Assembly: GCF_015057245.1 (NCBI RefSeq)
Contig: NZ_SVET01000002.1
Location: 186,001 to 250,000 of the forward strand
DNA: 64,000 bases
Reading direction: 5' to 3'
Source: Pseudobutyrivibrio ruminis
Lineage (GTDB): Bacteria > Bacillota > Clostridia > Lachnospirales > Lachnospiraceae
Shown here: positions 42,773 to 52,168 of the stretch, one piece after another
Position numbering within the stretch: the stretch's first letter is position 1
Layout: every line of letters begins with the position of its first letter
The notes under the pieces: model-generated
What the model saw: the letters and a program-made list of their open reading frames with translations, nothing else
The model's database searches: none
What the model was told of the DNA's origin: nothing
Made by a program: the position numbers and the translations under genes

Positions 42773-44386
42773 TTAGATGTAATTTAGTAATGTCGAATCA
42801 CCCAGCTTTCCTGCTGCGGTGAGCGAAGCCTGATATGCGGTGTAAGCTGCTGTGTAGTCGATGATGATTTGGGATAGATCTACATCATCATTCTCTGTCT
42901 GTAACTGCTGAACAGTCTCTCTTTGATCACCTACTCGAACCTTTGTGAGGTCTAAAGACTGCTCCTTACAACCCAAATCAGTTAAAGCTAATGTTATTTT
43001 ATCACAATATGACTGAATATTGCCTATTTCTGAGTCAAAAAGTTTTCTCATATTGTTATTATAGTAATCATATTCCTTCTGAGCTGCATCCTGCCACTTG
43101 TCGAGCCATTCCTGATCCTCGTCAGAAGCATACTGAGTTTCACTCTTCATTCCCTTGATTGTATCAAGTTTGTCGTATGCAGCGATAACTCTTTGTACCG
43201 CATTCATCATTTCATCAATGTCGCGCTGAAGCGAGCTGTCGAAAACATCTGAAGCCTCGGTGTTGATTGCGATAGTCTGATTTGCAGCTATTGTATATTC
43301 GATATCAAAGTGGATAACGTTTCCATTTGCATCGAATTTTGTGTATTCATTGTTGGATGTAAGTGTTGCACCTGTGCTATCAATCATCTTGGTGCAGTTG
43401 TAGTAATACTCTGGACGAAGCTGACCCTCGTTGAATCCAGTCTTGTCGTACTGCACTGAAACCTCTGCCTTGTTTGTTTTGATTGTAGAAGCAACTTTAT
43501 CGCCGAAAATGATTTCACCAGTTTCCTTGATTACAACAATGCTTGTGTCGTCAACACGCTTTATATTTTCAGCATCTGCTTCAGCCCAGTCTGTCTCGTT
43601 GTCATACACTGTAAGTGTAAATCCGCTAGCGGCATCTGTCTGAGCAGTAGTGTTATCAAACACACCATTTGTCTCTGTAAATGTGAAAGGTATTTCGGTT
43701 CCATCTTCATACTTGATGTTGATGCTGCCGATTGAATCTAAATCCTTGTAGTTTATACGAAGTCTGTAATAGTCTGTCTCTGTGATGTCAGAAATCAATG
43801 CAGCATTATTCTGTGGTGCAATAACCTCTGCCTCTGTTGTAGGAACAACTACATTTCCAGAATAATATCTGTGCTCTTCCATTAAATCCTCTACGCTGAG
43901 AGTTTGGTTGATTCGATATTTTGTCTGTGTCTCATCTTCTGTAAATGTAAGATTTGAGTTTGTTCTGTATCCTGTGAAAACAGTACGGTTTGCATAGTCG
44001 GCGTTGCCCTCTGCAAAAAGCGCCTTCTGAAGGGACTCAAGCTGAGTAAGCATTGTCTTTCTATCGCTCTGGCTGTTGTAAGAGTCAGTAGAACCGCCTA
44101 CGCAGATTGTCTTGCAGTCTGTAGCAACATCGTTGATATTAATGAGAGCAGTCTCAGTAATATCAAGCCACTGATTTGCATCAGGGATGTTCTTTGAATA
44201 ATACTGTGATACCTGTGATAATGTTGTTGCAAGTCTCAGCGAACGAACGGCAATTACAGGATCATCCGATGGTTTGTCAATTCTCTTCTGAGATGTCATC
44301 TGCTTGTTTCTAGTATTAACAACCTCTTTAGCACTGTTAATATTCGAAGCTGAATTGTTCATTATCATCTTATTAGTTACTCTCAT
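42773..44386 (-). CDS. flgL: Flagellar hook-filament junction protein FlgL (HAP3)
   Basis: 537 residues from the ATG at 44386 (SD AGAGGT). N-terminus MRVTNKMIMNNSASNINSAK and KRIDKPSDDPVIAVRSLRLA are flagellin-like D0/D1; the C-terminus (TLLNYI) lies in a helix typical of HAP3. Longer than Bacillus FlgL (about 300) by a large middle domain. The gap to the upstream flgK contains copy E of the structured element. Confidence 0.93.
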   Translation of the reverse strand: MRVTNKMIMNNSASNINSAKEVVNTRNKQMTSQKRIDKPSDDPVIAVRSLRLATTLSQVSQYYSKNIPDANQWLDITETALININDVATDCKTICVGGSTDSYNSQSDRKTMLTQLESLQKALFAEGNADYANRTVFTGYRTNSNLTFTEDETQTKYRINQTLSVEDLMEEHRYYSGNVVVPTTEAEVIAPQNNAALISDITETDYYRLRINYKDLDSIGSINIKYEDGTEIPFTFTETNGVFDNTTAQTDAASGFTLTVYDNETDWAEADAENIKRVDDTSIVVIKETGEIIFGDKVASTIKTNKAEVSVQYDKTGFNEGQLRPEYYYNCTKMIDSTGATLTSNNEYTKFDANGNVIHFDIEYTIAANQTIAINTEASDVFDSSLQRDIDEMMNAVQRVIAAYDKLDTIKGMKSETQYASDEDQEWLDKWQDAAQKEYDYYNNNMRKLFDSEIGNIQSYCDKITLALTDLGCKEQSLDLTKVRVGDQRETVQQLQTENDDVDLSQIIIDYTAAYTAYQASLTAAGKLGDSTLLNYI

Positions 44387-44404
44387 AATTAATACCTCTA
44401 ACCC

Positions 44405-44486
44405 GTTAGTTACGTTCTCAAGCATCATATTACTCAGTTCAACACATGTTTCACTTGAGTAACATGATAGCTTGATAACTACTAAC
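44405..44486 (-). repeat. Structured dispersed element, copy E (between flgK2 and flgL)
   Basis: On the minus strand: GTTAGT/ACTAAC, AG opposite CGTA, TTATCAAGC/GCTTGAGAA (one mismatch), bulged T, ATCAT/ATGAT, TTACTCA/TGAGTAA, cap AAC-ATGT-GTT flanked by GA. Sense orientation inside the flgM operon, so certainly transcribed. Confidence 0.82.
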
Positions 44487-44524
44487 TCATTGAAAAACTT
44501 AAATTGTTCTATTTATTCGGATTG

Positions 44525-46411
44525 CTAAACACCCGTGTTAAGTATCAACCTATCATATATTTCGGAAAATACGGAAATACATTTAGATGCTAGGTTGTAT
44601 GCGTTTTGGAACTTGATTAAGTCCAAAGCCTCTTCATCTTCATCAACACCAGCTACTGACATTCTCTGCTGAGAAATTGAAGACTGGATGTTGGTAAAGT
44701 TTGTTGTGAAAATCTGGCATTCCTGTGTGTCGATGGTTACATCTGCGTAGATACACTGAAGAAATGCATCACCACCGCCGCCTCTGAACATTGTTGTTTT
44801 ACTCTGAAGCTTCTGAAGCTCAACTACCAGATCTGCTGCATCAACACCTGATGTGAAGTTTTCCTGTGTTGTTGTGGCAAACTTTCTTGCATCCTTATCA
44901 GTTTCCTTGATGATAGATACGTTGCCGGCGGTCATTAAATAATATGTTTCAGCAGAATTTGAAAATGTTTTTCCTGTGACAGATACTACATTTCCATCTG
45001 TATCTTTTACTGTATCTACAAGCTCGGCTCTCATCTGGTGCTCGATGATGGAATCCAAATCATCCTTTGCGATAAAGAATGCTGTCATTGCTTCTCCATC
45101 TAAATCAACACCACTCTGCTCAATTTGATTAAACTTCTGGCAGAAGTTTCTCAGGAACATGTTCATCTGGTTCTGATAATATGGGATACCCATGTAGTCC
45201 ACATCATCACCAACCTGAAGTGAACGGCCTACAAGTTTGCTAGCCACATCGCTTGTGATGGCATCTGCATCATCCAAATTGAATGTGACAGATACTACAT
45301 TGCCTTTTGAATCAGTTGTGAAGTCAAAGCTCTGATAGCTAAACAACATGTTGTTTGTGCTAATCTGTCCACACTTTGGCATGTTGAGCTCGTTTAAATC
45401 TGTAATGCTAAGGTTTGTAACTGTGATGGAAGTTGCTGTTGCAGATGAAACTGTTGCATGTAAGTTTTCGTTGTTGTTTCCATCACGAACCTCAAACATG
45501 GCCTTCAGCTCACCACCGCTTGAGCTTGGAGTAGCATTAAATGCATTTCCATCCTCTTCCCAAACAATGTCGTAAAGACCATCGATATCTGACTGATTGT
45601 ACATCTGGTCAGTTTCTCTTGATACAACCTTGAGTCTGTTGTACTCGTATGTGTCTACAAGCTGCTGGCCGTTGATGTATACCTGGAAGTAGGTTGCGCC
45701 TGTGTACATATCAGGGTTGTTTGAATTTGTAACTGGTGTCTCAACTGCCTTAACATCAACAATCTTTGAAAGCTTATCAATCAAAAGTGAACGCTGATCT
45801 CGAAGCTCGTTTGCTCGGCCACCGCCCTGCTCGATAACGTTAATCTGCTTTGTAAGGATGGCTACCTTTTCTGAAACAGCGTTGATATCATCAACAGCAG
45901 TCTTGATTTCATCGTTGATAGAGTTCTGTAAATCCTGCAGCTTTGTGGATAACTGATTGAAGTATTCTGTAAGCTGCTTTGCAGTAGAAATAAACTGCTT
46001 TCTAACTGTATCGTCACCAGGGCTTCCCTGAAGGGTGCTCATGGCGTTAAACATTTTTGTGTAGATAGTGGTGAATCCAGATTCCTTGTTAGTCTCATTG
46101 AAATAATCCTGAATCTGATTCATGTAGTACTGCTTTTTCTCGTAGAAGCCCAAAGCTGTGCTGTTGTTCCAGTATTTCTCATCGTAATATAAATCACGGC
46201 TCTGAGTTACAGACTCAACCTCAACACCTGTACCGGTTGTACCATATGCCTGGTAAACTCGTAGTGCAGATGATGCAACTGTGTTTACAACCTGCTTGCT
46301 ATATCCAGTAGTATTTACATTGGAGATATTGTTTGCAGTTGTATTGATCTGAGCCTGCGCTGTGTTCAGTCCAGAAGATGCAATTGTCAATCCAAAGAAT
46401 GTTGATGACAT
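44525..46411 (-). CDS. flgK: Flagellar hook-associated protein FlgK (second copy)
   Basis: 628 residues. N-terminus GLTIASSGLNTAQAQINTTA NNISNVNTTGYS and C-terminus DLIKFQNAYNLASKCISVFS EIYDRL are the FlgK D0 halves. Middle domain Asp/Thr-rich. It begins 20 bp after the first flgK. The two share the ends but little in the middle. SD AGGAAAGGA. Confidence 0.93.
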   Translation of the reverse strand: MSSTFFGLTIASSGLNTAQAQINTTANNISNVNTTGYSKQVVNTVASSALRVYQAYGTTGTGVEVESVTQSRDLYYDEKYWNNSTALGFYEKKQYYMNQIQDYFNETNKESGFTTIYTKMFNAMSTLQGSPGDDTVRKQFISTAKQLTEYFNQLSTKLQDLQNSINDEIKTAVDDINAVSEKVAILTKQINVIEQGGGRANELRDQRSLLIDKLSKIVDVKAVETPVTNSNNPDMYTGATYFQVYINGQQLVDTYEYNRLKVVSRETDQMYNQSDIDGLYDIVWEEDGNAFNATPSSSGGELKAMFEVRDGNNNENLHATVSSATATSITVTNLSITDLNELNMPKCGQISTNNMLFSYQSFDFTTDSKGNVVSVTFNLDDADAITSDVASKLVGRSLQVGDDVDYMGIPYYQNQMNMFLRNFCQKFNQIEQSGVDLDGEAMTAFFIAKDDLDSIIEHQMRAELVDTVKDTDGNVVSVTGKTFSNSAETYYLMTAGNVSIIKETDKDARKFATTTQENFTSGVDAADLVVELQKLQSKTTMFRGGGGDAFLQCIYADVTIDTQECQIFTTNFTNIQSSISQQRMSVAGVDEDEEALDLIKFQNAYNLASKCISVFSEIYDRLILNTGV

Positions 46412-46431
46412 AAGCTATTTCCTTTCCTGCT

Positions 46432-48249
46432 TTACAAAGATGTAAGCAGATGTTCTATCATTTCATTTACTACGTTTATATATCGGCTAGCTGCATTGTA
46501 AGCTGACTGATATTTAATCATTATTGTAAGCTCTTCGTCTGAAGATACTCCGATAACACCCTGACGGCTGAATTCGATTTCTTCCTTTGTGCCTTCAAGA
46601 GATTGCTCTGTGCTAGAGTAAACGCTACCTGTGTTTGCAATTTCGCCAATCCACTTTACGTAGAATCCGTTGTATCCACATGGTGTTGTATCGCTTGGGT
46701 TCAAGTTGAAATCTGTCTTGTTCCAAATAGCACTAAGATTCTGACCAAGTGCCATATCCACCTGTGTCTGGTCCTTGTAAACATTGTGTGGAATGTAGGA
46801 TTCCTGCTTAATCAAATCTTCGTTAACTGTCAAAGATTTGAGAGTGTAGCACTTTGATGTGTCTGTAATATCCTCTTCGTTGTAAAGATATATCGTCTTT
46901 GTTTGAGTTTCATTATTTGCGTCTGTGTAAGTGATTGTCGCTGTTGTATAGCGACTGCAACCATTTCTTACAAACAACTCACGTGGTGGAAGCTCTCCAT
47001 CAGATCCAACTGAACAGTTTGCCTCATCCATAACCTGGATGTTCTTCATCTGGGCATCTGTAGGGTTGACTGTAACCTGATATCCATCTTCGTTGATATA
47101 TGTGTAGGAAACGTTTGAAACATCTCCTAATGCAGATGACATTGATGTAAGTGGGCTGTAGATATTGTTGATATCAACTACCAATTTATGAATCAATGTA
47201 TCAAGCTCTGCCTCTGAATTCATCATGATTGAGTTTGCAATTCCATCCTCGTAAACATCTGCAGAAATAGCATTGCCATTCTCATCACAGTAGCCAAGGT
47301 AATTGCTCCAGCTATCTCCTCTTGCAAGAAGGAGCGCTTTGATTTCACCTTTATCTGTATCTCTTTCAGCACTTACATTTCCTAAGTTGAAAATAGGGTA
47401 ATATGTGTTAAGAGACTCATCATCCTCGCTTACAATGTCTGAAAGCTGAGGCCAGTAAGGTGTGATGAAGCCTGTCTTCTTATCTTTTAAAATACCAACT
47501 TCGTAGTAGTTATTTTCATCGATAAACTCAACACCTTCGATTTCAACATGAACGATACCGTTGTAATCCTCACGGTAGCTCATCTTTGTAAGGCCTGAAA
47601 GTTGATCCAAAAGCAAATCTCTGGTATCGCGAAGGTCCATGGCCTTTTCAACACCAGCTGCTTCAATCGCCTGTATTCTTTTATTTAAATCGACTATCTT
47701 CTTTCCGATATCGTTGATTGTTTCCAAATCTTCCTGAATCTTTGAGTTGATGATAGTCTGATAATCTTCAAATCCATCCTCTACAGCCTGAGCTCTAGAC
47801 AAAAAAAGACTAGCCTTCTGCAATACAAGATTCTGATTAACTGTATCAGAAGGATCCTTGGCGAACTCCTCAAATGCCTCTTCAAAATCGGCAATTGCCT
47901 GCTTGAAAGCCTCGCCCTGGGTCTCCTGAAGCTGTGTCTGAACCTCCTGCACTGCTTCTGAACTAGCGCTATAAAAAGAATATCGTCCATTCTCTGAGCG
48001 ATAAGCTTTATCTAAAAAGATATCGCGAGCGTGGACGATTGTTCCTACCTGCACACCAAGGCCAGCGTACTGTGTGCTGACCGATGCGTTTCCTATTTTT
48101 CTATAATCTCTGTCTTCGTAAACAACCTGCTCACGTACATACCCTTCAGTATTTACGTTAGAAAGGTTGTTTGCAGTTGTATTTAATCCATGTGATGCTG
48201 ACTGTAGGCCTGATGCCCCAACATATAAGCTTCCAAAACTATTAGCCAT
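46432..48249 (-). CDS. flgK: Flagellar hook-associated protein FlgK (first copy)
   Basis: 605 residues. N-terminus LYVGASGLQSASHGLNTTAN NLSNVNTEGYV and C-terminus ELTIMIKYQSAYNAASRYIN. One FlgK is normally enough to join hook and filament; a tandem pair suggests divergence (one may act as a second junction protein or be regulated apart). SD TTGGAGG. A GGA hairpin lies in its leader (48276-48291). Confidence 0.93.
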   Translation of the reverse strand: MANSFGSLYVGASGLQSASHGLNTTANNLSNVNTEGYVREQVVYEDRDYRKIGNASVSTQYAGLGVQVGTIVHARDIFLDKAYRSENGRYSFYSASSEAVQEVQTQLQETQGEAFKQAIADFEEAFEEFAKDPSDTVNQNLVLQKASLFLSRAQAVEDGFEDYQTIINSKIQEDLETINDIGKKIVDLNKRIQAIEAAGVEKAMDLRDTRDLLLDQLSGLTKMSYREDYNGIVHVEIEGVEFIDENNYYEVGILKDKKTGFITPYWPQLSDIVSEDDESLNTYYPIFNLGNVSAERDTDKGEIKALLLARGDSWSNYLGYCDENGNAISADVYEDGIANSIMMNSEAELDTLIHKLVVDINNIYSPLTSMSSALGDVSNVSYTYINEDGYQVTVNPTDAQMKNIQVMDEANCSVGSDGELPPRELFVRNGCSRYTTATITYTDANNETQTKTIYLYNEEDITDTSKCYTLKSLTVNEDLIKQESYIPHNVYKDQTQVDMALGQNLSAIWNKTDFNLNPSDTTPCGYNGFYVKWIGEIANTGSVYSSTEQSLEGTKEEIEFSRQGVIGVSSDEELTIMIKYQSAYNAASRYINVVNEMIEHLLTSL

Positions 48250-48275
48250 AGTCTATCCTCCAAAGTCTTACTAAA

Positions 48276-48291
48276 ACTTTAAGGACATCCT
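48276..48291 (-). promoter_or_regulatory. Possible CsrA site before the first flgK
   Basis: On the minus strand AGGA/TCCT closes a loop AAAGGATG that contains GGA; the segment AAAAGGATGT matches 8 of 10 core consensus bases. It lies in the 46-bp flgN-flgK gap. Confidence 0.4.
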
Positions 48292-48295
48292 TTTC

Positions 48296-48808
48296 CTACT
48301 GTTTAGCATCAAATCGTATATTACCTAATATTTCGCCTGTAGTTGTAGCATCTTTTCCATAATTTGCTGTCTGTGGTGCCTGCTTTACACTCTTAATGAG
48401 AGTAATGTCAAACTCCACCATTTCAATTGCCTGCTTCAGCAAGTTCTGAGTCTGAAAATTCAGCACCTGAACTTCATCTGCAACCTTTACCAATTGATCT
48501 CGTGCTACAGTAAGCTTTTCCTGCTCTACAGGTTGGTTAGCCAGATTATTTATCATCCATGAAACAGTAACCTGCTCACCATCATGTCCCATTACCGAAG
48601 CAATACTCCTCAATAAATGGGCGCGTTTATCCTCCAGCTTAAGCAGGGAGTCTGCAATGGCCTGCTCCTGAATGGTAATAGCTTCAAGTACGTCAAGCTT
48701 CTTATGGATAATAGAATCCTTCTTTTCTCCATTAAGATTAATTAACTTTTCATATTTCGACCTTTCACCATCCATAGTTAGGATCAATTCATCCAGTAAA
48801 CTAGCCAC
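48296..48808 (-). CDS. flgN: FlgN-family export chaperone
   Basis: 170 residues, helical, FlgN pattern: LLDELILTMDGERSKYEKLI, then a C-terminal helix (LVKVADEVQVLNFQTQNLLK) that binds FlgK and FlgL. Start codon is GTG (48808-48806) with SD GAGGGAA. Cytosolic chaperone of the hook-associated proteins encoded next. Confidence 0.88.
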   Translation of the reverse strand: MASLLDELILTMDGERSKYEKLINLNGEKKDSIIHKKLDVLEAITIQEQAIADSLLKLEDKRAHLLRSIASVMGHDGEQVTVSWMINNLANQPVEQEKLTVARDQLVKVADEVQVLNFQTQNLLKQAIEMVEFDITLIKSVKQAPQTANYGKDATTTGEILGNIRFDAKQ

Positions 48809-48825
48809 GCTTTTCCCTCACAAAA

Positions 48826-49107
48826 CTAAAGAATAGAACCAAACTGAGACATAAGCTTATCAGCAAAGTCCTCTGTGCTAACTTCATAAGTGCCAGCCTT
48901 AATTCTAGCCTTAATATCAGCTACAAGATCCTCTCTGATATCTGAAGCCTCAGATACTGCTGCCTTTGCAACATTAAAATCACGACCAGTAGATGAAATC
49001 TGAACCTCATCGCGACCCATGCTGTTTGTTTTTGCAGCCTGTGATGTGTTTTTAGTGTTTGATGTCTGATAGAGCTGAGCTACCTGGTTGTAAGCCTCTA
49101 TACGCAT
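48826..49107 (-). CDS. flgM: Anti-sigma-28 factor FlgM
   Basis: 93 residues, normal. Disordered N-terminal half; C-terminal sigma-binding helices (VADIKARIKAGTYEVSTEDF, ADKLMSQFG). Holds sigma-28 inactive until export or release after hook completion. First gene of the late operon and itself behind a sigma-28 promoter (negative feedback). SD GGAGTG. Confidence 0.93.
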   Translation of the reverse strand: MRIEAYNQVAQLYQTSNTKNTSQAAKTNSMGRDEVQISSTGRDFNVAKAAVSEASDIREDLVADIKARIKAGTYEVSTEDFADKLMSQFGSIL

Positions 49108-49113
49108 ATCGCC

Positions 49114-49134
49114 ACACTCCTTTCCTCCCTGTGT
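49114..49134 (-). promoter_or_regulatory. GGA-rich hairpin over the flgM SD
   Basis: On the minus strand ACAC/GTGT closes a loop with GGGAGGAAAGGA, ending 7 nt before the start codon. Two GGA motifs beside the SD make a CsrA effect possible. Confidence 0.35.
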
Positions 49135-49187
49135 TTACGTCGTTTTATGTCACATTAATTCTAGATACACTTTTCTTTACAACTCAT

Positions 49188-49214
49188 TTATCGGTACTCC
49201 CAACCAAAACTTTA
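49188..49214 (-). promoter_or_regulatory. Sigma-28 promoter of the flgM operon
   Basis: On the minus strand TAAA (49214-49211), exactly 15 bp, ACCGATAA (49195-49188). Best sigma-28 match in the window. Leader about 75 nt. Confidence 0.88.
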
Positions 49215-49256
49215 GAGCATTTTTAAATTTTTTTCAAATTTTCTGAAAAAAAAAGT

Positions 49257-49283
49257 GCCCCAGGGGTGAGAGGTCCCTGGGGC
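49257..49283 (-). terminator. Terminator of the GntR-ABC operon
   Basis: GCCCCAGGG/CCCTGGGGC with a 9-nt loop followed by ACTTTTTTTTTC on the minus strand. Confidence 0.9.
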
Positions 49284-49326
49284 TGTTAGAGAATTGTATC
49301 GGATAGAGAATTAAGATGTAAGCAAT

Positions 49327-51294
49327 TTAATAGTAGTCATAACCCATACGCTGGTTATACTCGCCGTATGTGAGGATTTCCTCATCATCGGTGTAGAAGC
49401 CTTCTTCTTTGAGGGCCTGCAATGTGTTTGTGCAGTCTCGTGTGAGCTGTACGTAGATGCTTTGCTCATATCTGACATACGAGCTTGAGTATTCGTAGCC
49501 CCAGAAGAAATCTGTGTCTGAGAAGTATGGAGTCTTCTTGTTCTGGATTGTGAAGCTGAAGTCGTTGTATAGTTTGTCTTCGGTATCGTAGTAGTCAGTG
49601 CCAAAGCTTGTAGTGAGTACTTTGCCGGCATCTACGTCCTTCAATACTGCTTCGTAAACTCTTGCGAATTTTTCATGCTTCTCACGGTCTGTAAGATAAT
49701 CAAAATCTACGTATGTAGAGTAATAATCGTCAATGCCTTCATCATAGAGGTAGCCGCTAAAGCTCATCTCTGTGATTGTGCAATCATCGTAAGTGTTGCC
49801 TATAACGTGCTCTTTGATTATGGTTGGTGAATTTACAAAATCAAGGATTGGCTCTGTAGCTGCAACATACTGTGCGCTAACCTTTTCTGATTCTGTGTCT
49901 ACAACTGAGTAGTCACGGACAATAGTCTTACCATTCTTAAGCTTGTATTTGATTGTAAATGAGTTGCCTGGTACATCTGAGTAAAGCACGTTTACATCAC
50001 GAAGCTCCTTTTTATCATCAAGGAATCCCTTGTGAAGCTCAATCATTGTTCCGATTTCGTCTTCATCAGTAAATACCATAGCATAATCACAGTTGAAACC
50101 TACCCACTCAACGTCGTTTGCATTTGGCACTTTGTTCTCAACCTTGAATACATCAAGTCTGAGACAAAGAAGAACTACCAAAGCTGCTGCAGAATAACCT
50201 GCGCAGTATATAAACTTCTTTGCTGAGAATACTCGTACAGTCTTCTCTATCATCATCTGTGTTGCGTAGAAAAGTATGCATCCGATGATAATGGCCGATA
50301 CGATAGCGATAGCAAACTTTGTGCTGTATGTAAGTGTTTTTGCCGCATTAATCATTTCTGCAACAAATCCACCTGCAACCATTGAAATGAAGAATGACAT
50401 TCCAACAGTAAATACTGGCTTAAGGAATGGTACGGCAATGAAATCGTGTACTGTTTCAAGCTTCTTATATTTGTAAAGCATGTAAGCGATGAATGTAATC
50501 ACTACTGCTGCTACTGCGTAAATAGCAAGATATTTGGCTCCAGTCAATTCATATGAGAAGCCTATAAGTTTGCCATAATCATCTGTATCGACTACTGCGT
50601 TTACTCCACAGTTTGCGCTGATGAAGAAAGCTGGAGTAAGCATTGTTGTGTCTAAATCTGACAATGCTGATGACATACCAAACATCAGGAATGATGCTGT
50701 GATTCTAAATGCAACCTCCATCAGTGTATATAAATAACAGAAGATGAAGTAGAATACTACGCTTGTAATAATCTGGCCTGATGTCATCATTGAGAAAACT
50801 GCTATTGAAATAAACAGTTCTGTTGCAACTGCAACTATCAATGTCCAATACCAAATAGCATCTATAGCTGGTGCCTTTTCAACAAAGGCAACGATTGTCA
50901 TGATGATGCTGTTTACTACAAGTGGCACAAGGCTCACAATGGATGCTGTTGTAAATCCTGTAAAGAACAAGCTCTTTCTGCTAACAGGAAATGCGTGCAT
51001 CATGTAGTTGTCGCGCTTGTTAAATAAGAACCAGAATGTGATACCCGTGACTACAATGGCTACTGTAAGCGCAAGTCCTGCCTTTGGCACATACTGCATA
51101 TGCTGATATAGCATGATTTCACGTGTGTATCCTGATTCTACATACCATGAATTATCAAAATCAGCCATGGTAAGCACGAATGATATAGGAATCATGAGTA
51201 ATAAGGCGATGAAGTATAACAGTCCTACTATCCAAGTCCTACTAAGATTTTTCTTAAACAAAGCCATGTTAAAAAATGATGTCTTTGACTGCAT
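49327..51294 (-). CDS. ABC transporter permease
   Basis: 655 residues from the ATG at 51294 (SD GGGAGGTGAG). About ten to twelve membrane spans in the first 375 residues (MALFKKNLSRTWIVGLLYFI first), then a long outside C-terminal domain rich in Asp/Tyr. Fits the permease partner of YtrB-type ATPases in Firmicutes, often induced by wall antibiotics. Overlaps the ATPase gene by 26 nt, so translation is coupled. Substrate unknown. Confidence 0.88.
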   Translation of the reverse strand: MQSKTSFFNMALFKKNLSRTWIVGLLYFIALLLMIPISFVLTMADFDNSWYVESGYTREIMLYQHMQYVPKAGLALTVAIVVTGITFWFLFNKRDNYMMHAFPVSRKSLFFTGFTTASIVSLVPLVVNSIIMTIVAFVEKAPAIDAIWYWTLIVAVATELFISIAVFSMMTSGQIITSVVFYFIFCYLYTLMEVAFRITASFLMFGMSSALSDLDTTMLTPAFFISANCGVNAVVDTDDYGKLIGFSYELTGAKYLAIYAVAAVVITFIAYMLYKYKKLETVHDFIAVPFLKPVFTVGMSFFISMVAGGFVAEMINAAKTLTYSTKFAIAIVSAIIIGCILFYATQMMIEKTVRVFSAKKFIYCAGYSAAALVVLLCLRLDVFKVENKVPNANDVEWVGFNCDYAMVFTDEDEIGTMIELHKGFLDDKKELRDVNVLYSDVPGNSFTIKYKLKNGKTIVRDYSVVDTESEKVSAQYVAATEPILDFVNSPTIIKEHVIGNTYDDCTITEMSFSGYLYDEGIDDYYSTYVDFDYLTDREKHEKFARVYEAVLKDVDAGKVLTTSFGTDYYDTEDKLYNDFSFTIQNKKTPYFSDTDFFWGYEYSSSYVRYEQSIYVQLTRDCTNTLQALKEEGFYTDDEEILTYGEYNQRMGYDYY

Positions 51295-52168
51295 AGTTCT
51301 CACCTCCCAACTCATAAATAAAGATTTCTTCCAATGTAAGTGGAAGTACATCCATCAAAAGTGGATTGAGTGCACCGATTGCTTGCTCTGCTGCTCTAGG
51401 CTCGCCCTTAACAATAAGTGTGTGTACTCGTCCATTTGTAATCTTCTTAAGCACTTCTATTTCTGGTGGGAGGGCAGGCATATCACCATCAAAAGCAATT
51501 TGAATCTTTGTGATGGATGTCTGCAACTCATCAAGTGAACGCTCGATGAGAATCTTTCCATTATTCATGATTCCCACATGGTCACATACATCCTCCAACT
51601 CTCGAAGGTTGTGTGAGCTGACCAAAACTGTAAGTCCATTCTCGGAAACATCAGACATGATAAGGCTCCAAATCTGACGTCTCATTACAGGATCAAGACC
51701 GTCAACAGGCTCATCCAATATCATAAGCTCTGGACGAGCTGCAATTGAAAGCATGAATGCAACCTGCTTTTGCATACCCTTTGAAAGTGTACGAACCATT
51801 TTCTTTGGGTTGATAGCTGGGAAGCAATCCATGATTTTCTTGAATAGTACTTCGTCAAACTTTGGATACATGTCCTTGTAAAATTTCATCATATCCATGG
51901 TGTTAGCCTGAGTGAAATAGAAAATGTCATCTGGAATTACAGTGAACATCTTTTTCAACTCAGTGTTTTCATATACTGGCTTGCCATCGATTGTGATTTC
52001 ACCAGCATCCTGTTTATATACACCGCAAAGATGGCGAATGATTGTTGATTTACCAGCGCCGTTTGGACCTACAAGACCGTAGATGGCGCCGCGCTCAACA
52101 TGCATGTTTAACCCATCAAGGGCTGCAAAATCGCCAAACTTTTTAGTAACGTTATTTACCTGTATCAT
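51269..52168 (-). CDS. ABC transporter ATP-binding protein
   Basis: 299 residues from the ATG at 52168 (SD GGGAGGGA). Walker A GLVGPNGAGKSTIIRHL, signature TLSKGMQKQ (variant of LSGGQ), Walker B LMILDEPVDGLDPVMR, H-loop VSSHNLRELEDVCDHVG. Powers the permease encoded next. Overlaps the end of the GntR gene by 17 nt. Confidence 0.94.
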   Translation of the reverse strand: MIQVNNVTKKFGDFAALDGLNMHVERGAIYGLVGPNGAGKSTIIRHLCGVYKQDAGEITIDGKPVYENTELKKMFTVIPDDIFYFTQANTMDMMKFYKDMYPKFDEVLFKKIMDCFPAINPKKMVRTLSKGMQKQVAFMLSIAARPELMILDEPVDGLDPVMRRQIWSLIMSDVSENGLTVLVSSHNLRELEDVCDHVGIMNNGKILIERSLDELQTSITKIQIAFDGDMPALPPEIEVLKKITNGRVHTLIVKGEPRAAEQAIGALNPLLMDVLPLTLEEIFIYELGGENYAVKDIIF

